From positions 1 through 7,772 of the forward strand of contig JALWSN010000138.1 in the NCBI GenBank assembly GCA_027080245.1: a stretch of 7,772 nucleotides of DNA. Reading direction: 5' to 3'. The position numbers and the translations under genes are program-made. The notes under the pieces are model-generated. The model was not told where the DNA came from. It worked only from the letters and a program-made list of their open reading frames with translations, and searched no databases. Shown in pieces: positions 6,332-7,772 of this stretch; the stretch's first letter is position 1, and each line of letters opens with the position of its first letter. Source of the DNA: Ignavibacteriales bacterium (GTDB lineage Bacteria; Bacteroidota; Ignavibacteria; Ignavibacteriales; Melioribacteraceae).

Positions 6332-7582
6332 ATGGCTACTCTTTTTAAAAACTTTAGTAGAATCTTAACGCTTCAAAACGAAAAAGGCTATTTATTTAAT
6401 TTACCGGAAGAAAAAAATCTTTCTATCTTGAACGATTTTTCAATTGTTGTGGAAGAAGGAGTCATTAAGGATTTTCTGCCGAATTCAAATATTATCGAAG
6501 CAAAATTTGAAAAGGTTGTTGATTGCAGAGGCAAATTAGCCTTGCCCGGATTTGTTGAATGCCACACGCATACAGTTTTTGCAGGTTCCCGGGGCGATGA
6601 ATTTAAGTTGAAATTGCAAGGAGTGGATTACGAAGAAATTGCCAGAAGAGGCGGTGGAATAATCTCCACCGTAAAAGCCACGAGAAAAGCAAGCGAAGAA
6701 GAGCTTTTGAATCTGGCAAAACCAAGGGCATGGGAATTTATTTCGCAGGGCGTTACCACGTTGGAAATTAAAAGCGGTTACGGATTGGACTTCGAAACGG
6801 AAGTAAAACTTTTGCGCGTAATAAATAGGTTGAACAGGGAATTGCCGATTGAAATTGTTCCCACTTTTTTGGGTGCGCACGCTTACCCGCCCGAGTTCAA
6901 AGAGAATCATTCCGACTATGTTAAAATTTTAACCGAGAGGGTGATTCCTTACGTCGCTCAAAATAACTTAGCCCGTTCATGCGACGCTTTTTGCGAGCTG
7001 ACGGCTTTTTCTCCGGAGGAAGTAAGGCTTGTTTTTGCTTCTGCAAAGGAACAAGGAATGAACTTAAAATTACACACCGACCAATTTAATTCGATTGGCG
7101 GAATCGACGTTGCTTTGGAATTTAACGCTCGGAGCGTGGAGCATCTGGAAGCCGTAACGGACGATGCACTCCGAAAGCTGAACGGGCAAGAAATTGTGGC
7201 GGTTTTACTTCCGGGGGTTTCTTTTTTCCTGAAATACCAATATGCTCCGGCTAAAAAATTAATTAAAAACAATGTTCCCGTTGCGTTTTCAACGGATTTT
7301 AATCCCGGTTCAAGCCATATTTTGAATTTACATTTAATAATGCAATTAGCGACTTTCGAAATGAATTTAACAGCCGAACAAATTTTACCCGGCGTAACAA
7401 TTAATGCAGCGCGGGCGCTTGGTTTAAGTCACGAAATTGGTAGTTTGCAGATTGGTAAAAATGCCGACTTTGCAATTTTTGAAGCCAAGGATTATTCGGA
7501 CATTATTTACAACGTTGGCAGGAATCTTTTGGTTTACACAGTTAAAAAAGGTAATTTGGTCTACTCGAAAATTAGAAATTAA
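6332..7582 (+). CDS. hutI: Imidazolonepropionase
   Basis: Cytoplasmic amidohydrolase of histidine degradation that hydrolyses 4-imidazolone-5-propionate to N-formimino-L-glutamate, the third step of the pathway. It is full length at 416 residues, typical for the family. The metal-binding HTH (His78, His80) lies in LPGFVECHTHTVFAGSRGDE. Further metal or substrate residues are His183 (FLGAHAYPPEF), His248 (LKLHTDQ) and Asp322 (STDFNPGSS), with the usual RRGGGI loop at 105-110 and Arg87 for substrate. Residue 251 is Gln, where some members have Glu. The C-terminal NAARALGL and IGKNADFAIF segments are typical of amidohydrolases. The ATG at 6332 gives the expected N-terminus; no strong ribosome site precedes it, and an ATG at 6325 is out of frame. 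No other hut gene is recognisable in the window. It is divergent from the Rieske operon, and a further gene follows after 20 bases, probably in the same transcript. Confidence 0.97.
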   Translation: MATLFKNFSRILTLQNEKGYLFNLPEEKNLSILNDFSIVVEEGVIKDFLPNSNIIEAKFEKVVDCRGKLALPGFVECHTHTVFAGSRGDEFKLKLQGVDYEEIARRGGGIISTVKATRKASEEELLNLAKPRAWEFISQGVTTLEIKSGYGLDFETEVKLLRVINRLNRELPIEIVPTFLGAHAYPPEFKENHSDYVKILTERVIPYVAQNNLARSCDAFCELTAFSPEEVRLVFASAKEQGMNLKLHTDQFNSIGGIDVALEFNARSVEHLEAVTDDALRKLNGQEIVAVLLPGVSFFLKYQYAPAKKLIKNNVPVAFSTDFNPGSSHILNLHLIMQLATFEMNLTAEQILPGVTINAARALGLSHEIGSLQIGKNADFAIFEAKDYSDIIYNVGRNLLVYTVKKGNLVYSKIRN

Positions 7583-7602
7583 GAATTTGAAAGAGGGAAT
7601 GA

Positions 7603-7772
7603 ATGAACGGGAAAGTTGTTTTTGCAGAAAGTTCCGATTTCTTGATTAAGGCTCTCAAATTTTTGAAATCCAACAGAAAAATCAATTACGGGAACATTAC
7701 AAATCCAATTGAATTAAAACGATTGCAAAACGCGACAACGCAAATAGACCTTTATTTTGAAGACATCAGAGA
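7603..7772 (+). CDS. Hypothetical protein, 5' part only
   Basis: The open frame from ATG 7603 runs 56 codons to the window edge without a stop. It starts MNGKVVFAESSDFLIKALK and continues as a charged, Lys-rich, probably helical sequence ending near LYFEDIR. A good ribosome site (GAGGG, 7593-7597 region) precedes the ATG by about 5 bases; the ATG at 7599 is in a frame that stops after 16 codons. It lies 20 bases after hutI on the same strand, so co-transcription is likely. I do not recognise the family: it does not start like histidine ammonia-lyase, urocanase or glutamate formiminotransferase, the usual hut neighbours. There is no signal peptide in the visible part. Confidence 0.7.
   Translation, partial: MNGKVVFAESSDFLIKALKFLKSNRKINYGNITNPIELKRLQNATTQIDLYFEDIR

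Noticed and set aside
6160..6348. 62-codon plus-strand frame before hutI
   Set aside because: It overlaps the hutI start out of frame, has no ribosome site, and is made of AT-rich promoter-region DNA.
6536..7272. Long minus-strand frames opposite hutI
   Set aside because: They are antisense to a full-length hutI and have no family features or start signals.
1..7772. CRISPR array, insertion sequence or phage gene
   Set aside because: No regularly spaced identical repeats, transposase, integrase or phage-like protein were seen on either strand.

Overview
The window is AT-rich bacterial DNA with two minus-strand gene clusters and one plus-strand cluster. Its proteins point to a member of the Bacteroidota/Chlorobiota group, most likely an Ignavibacteria-like organism. 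The grounds are a Rieske/cytochrome b pair with b6-like features, a multihaem cytochrome c beside it, the base composition, and mostly weak Shine-Dalgarno sites except in a few genes. This placement is inference; no marker gene in the window settles it.

Region 1 (1-2282, minus strand) reads as one transcription unit. A 98-residue protein with a C2H2-like zinc motif comes first. It overlaps by 8 bases a 249-residue protein made of two Cys/His modules with identical spacing. After 44 bases comes enolase (eno), whose last ~30 codons lie outside the window. Only enolase has a firm function (glycolysis).

Region 2 (2283-3229) has no convincing gene. It holds degenerate short repeats and, in the middle, a ~140-base island (2789-2928). 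The island is far richer in G+C than its surroundings and its inverted repeats nest into one branched fold. At the far end is a clear intrinsic terminator (3165-3190) for the next operon.

Region 3 (3230-6017, minus strand) is a tight three-gene operon: Rieske iron-sulphur protein, a b6/subunit IV-type cytochrome b in one chain, and a nine-haem, membrane-anchored cytochrome c. Together they look like a quinol:cytochrome c oxidoreductase in which the multihaem protein stands where cytochrome c1 or f would be. Electrons would pass from quinol to cytochrome b and Rieske, then to the nine-haem protein and on to periplasmic acceptors.

Region 4 (6018-6331) is a very AT-rich divergent intergenic region that should carry the promoters of the Rieske operon and of hutI. 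Region 5 (6332-7772, plus strand) holds hutI (imidazolonepropionase, histidine degradation), followed 20 bases later by the start of an unrecognised gene cut by the window edge.

The points most worth follow-up are the cytochrome complex, the folded intergenic island, and the duplicated Cys/His protein with its small zinc-motif partner.
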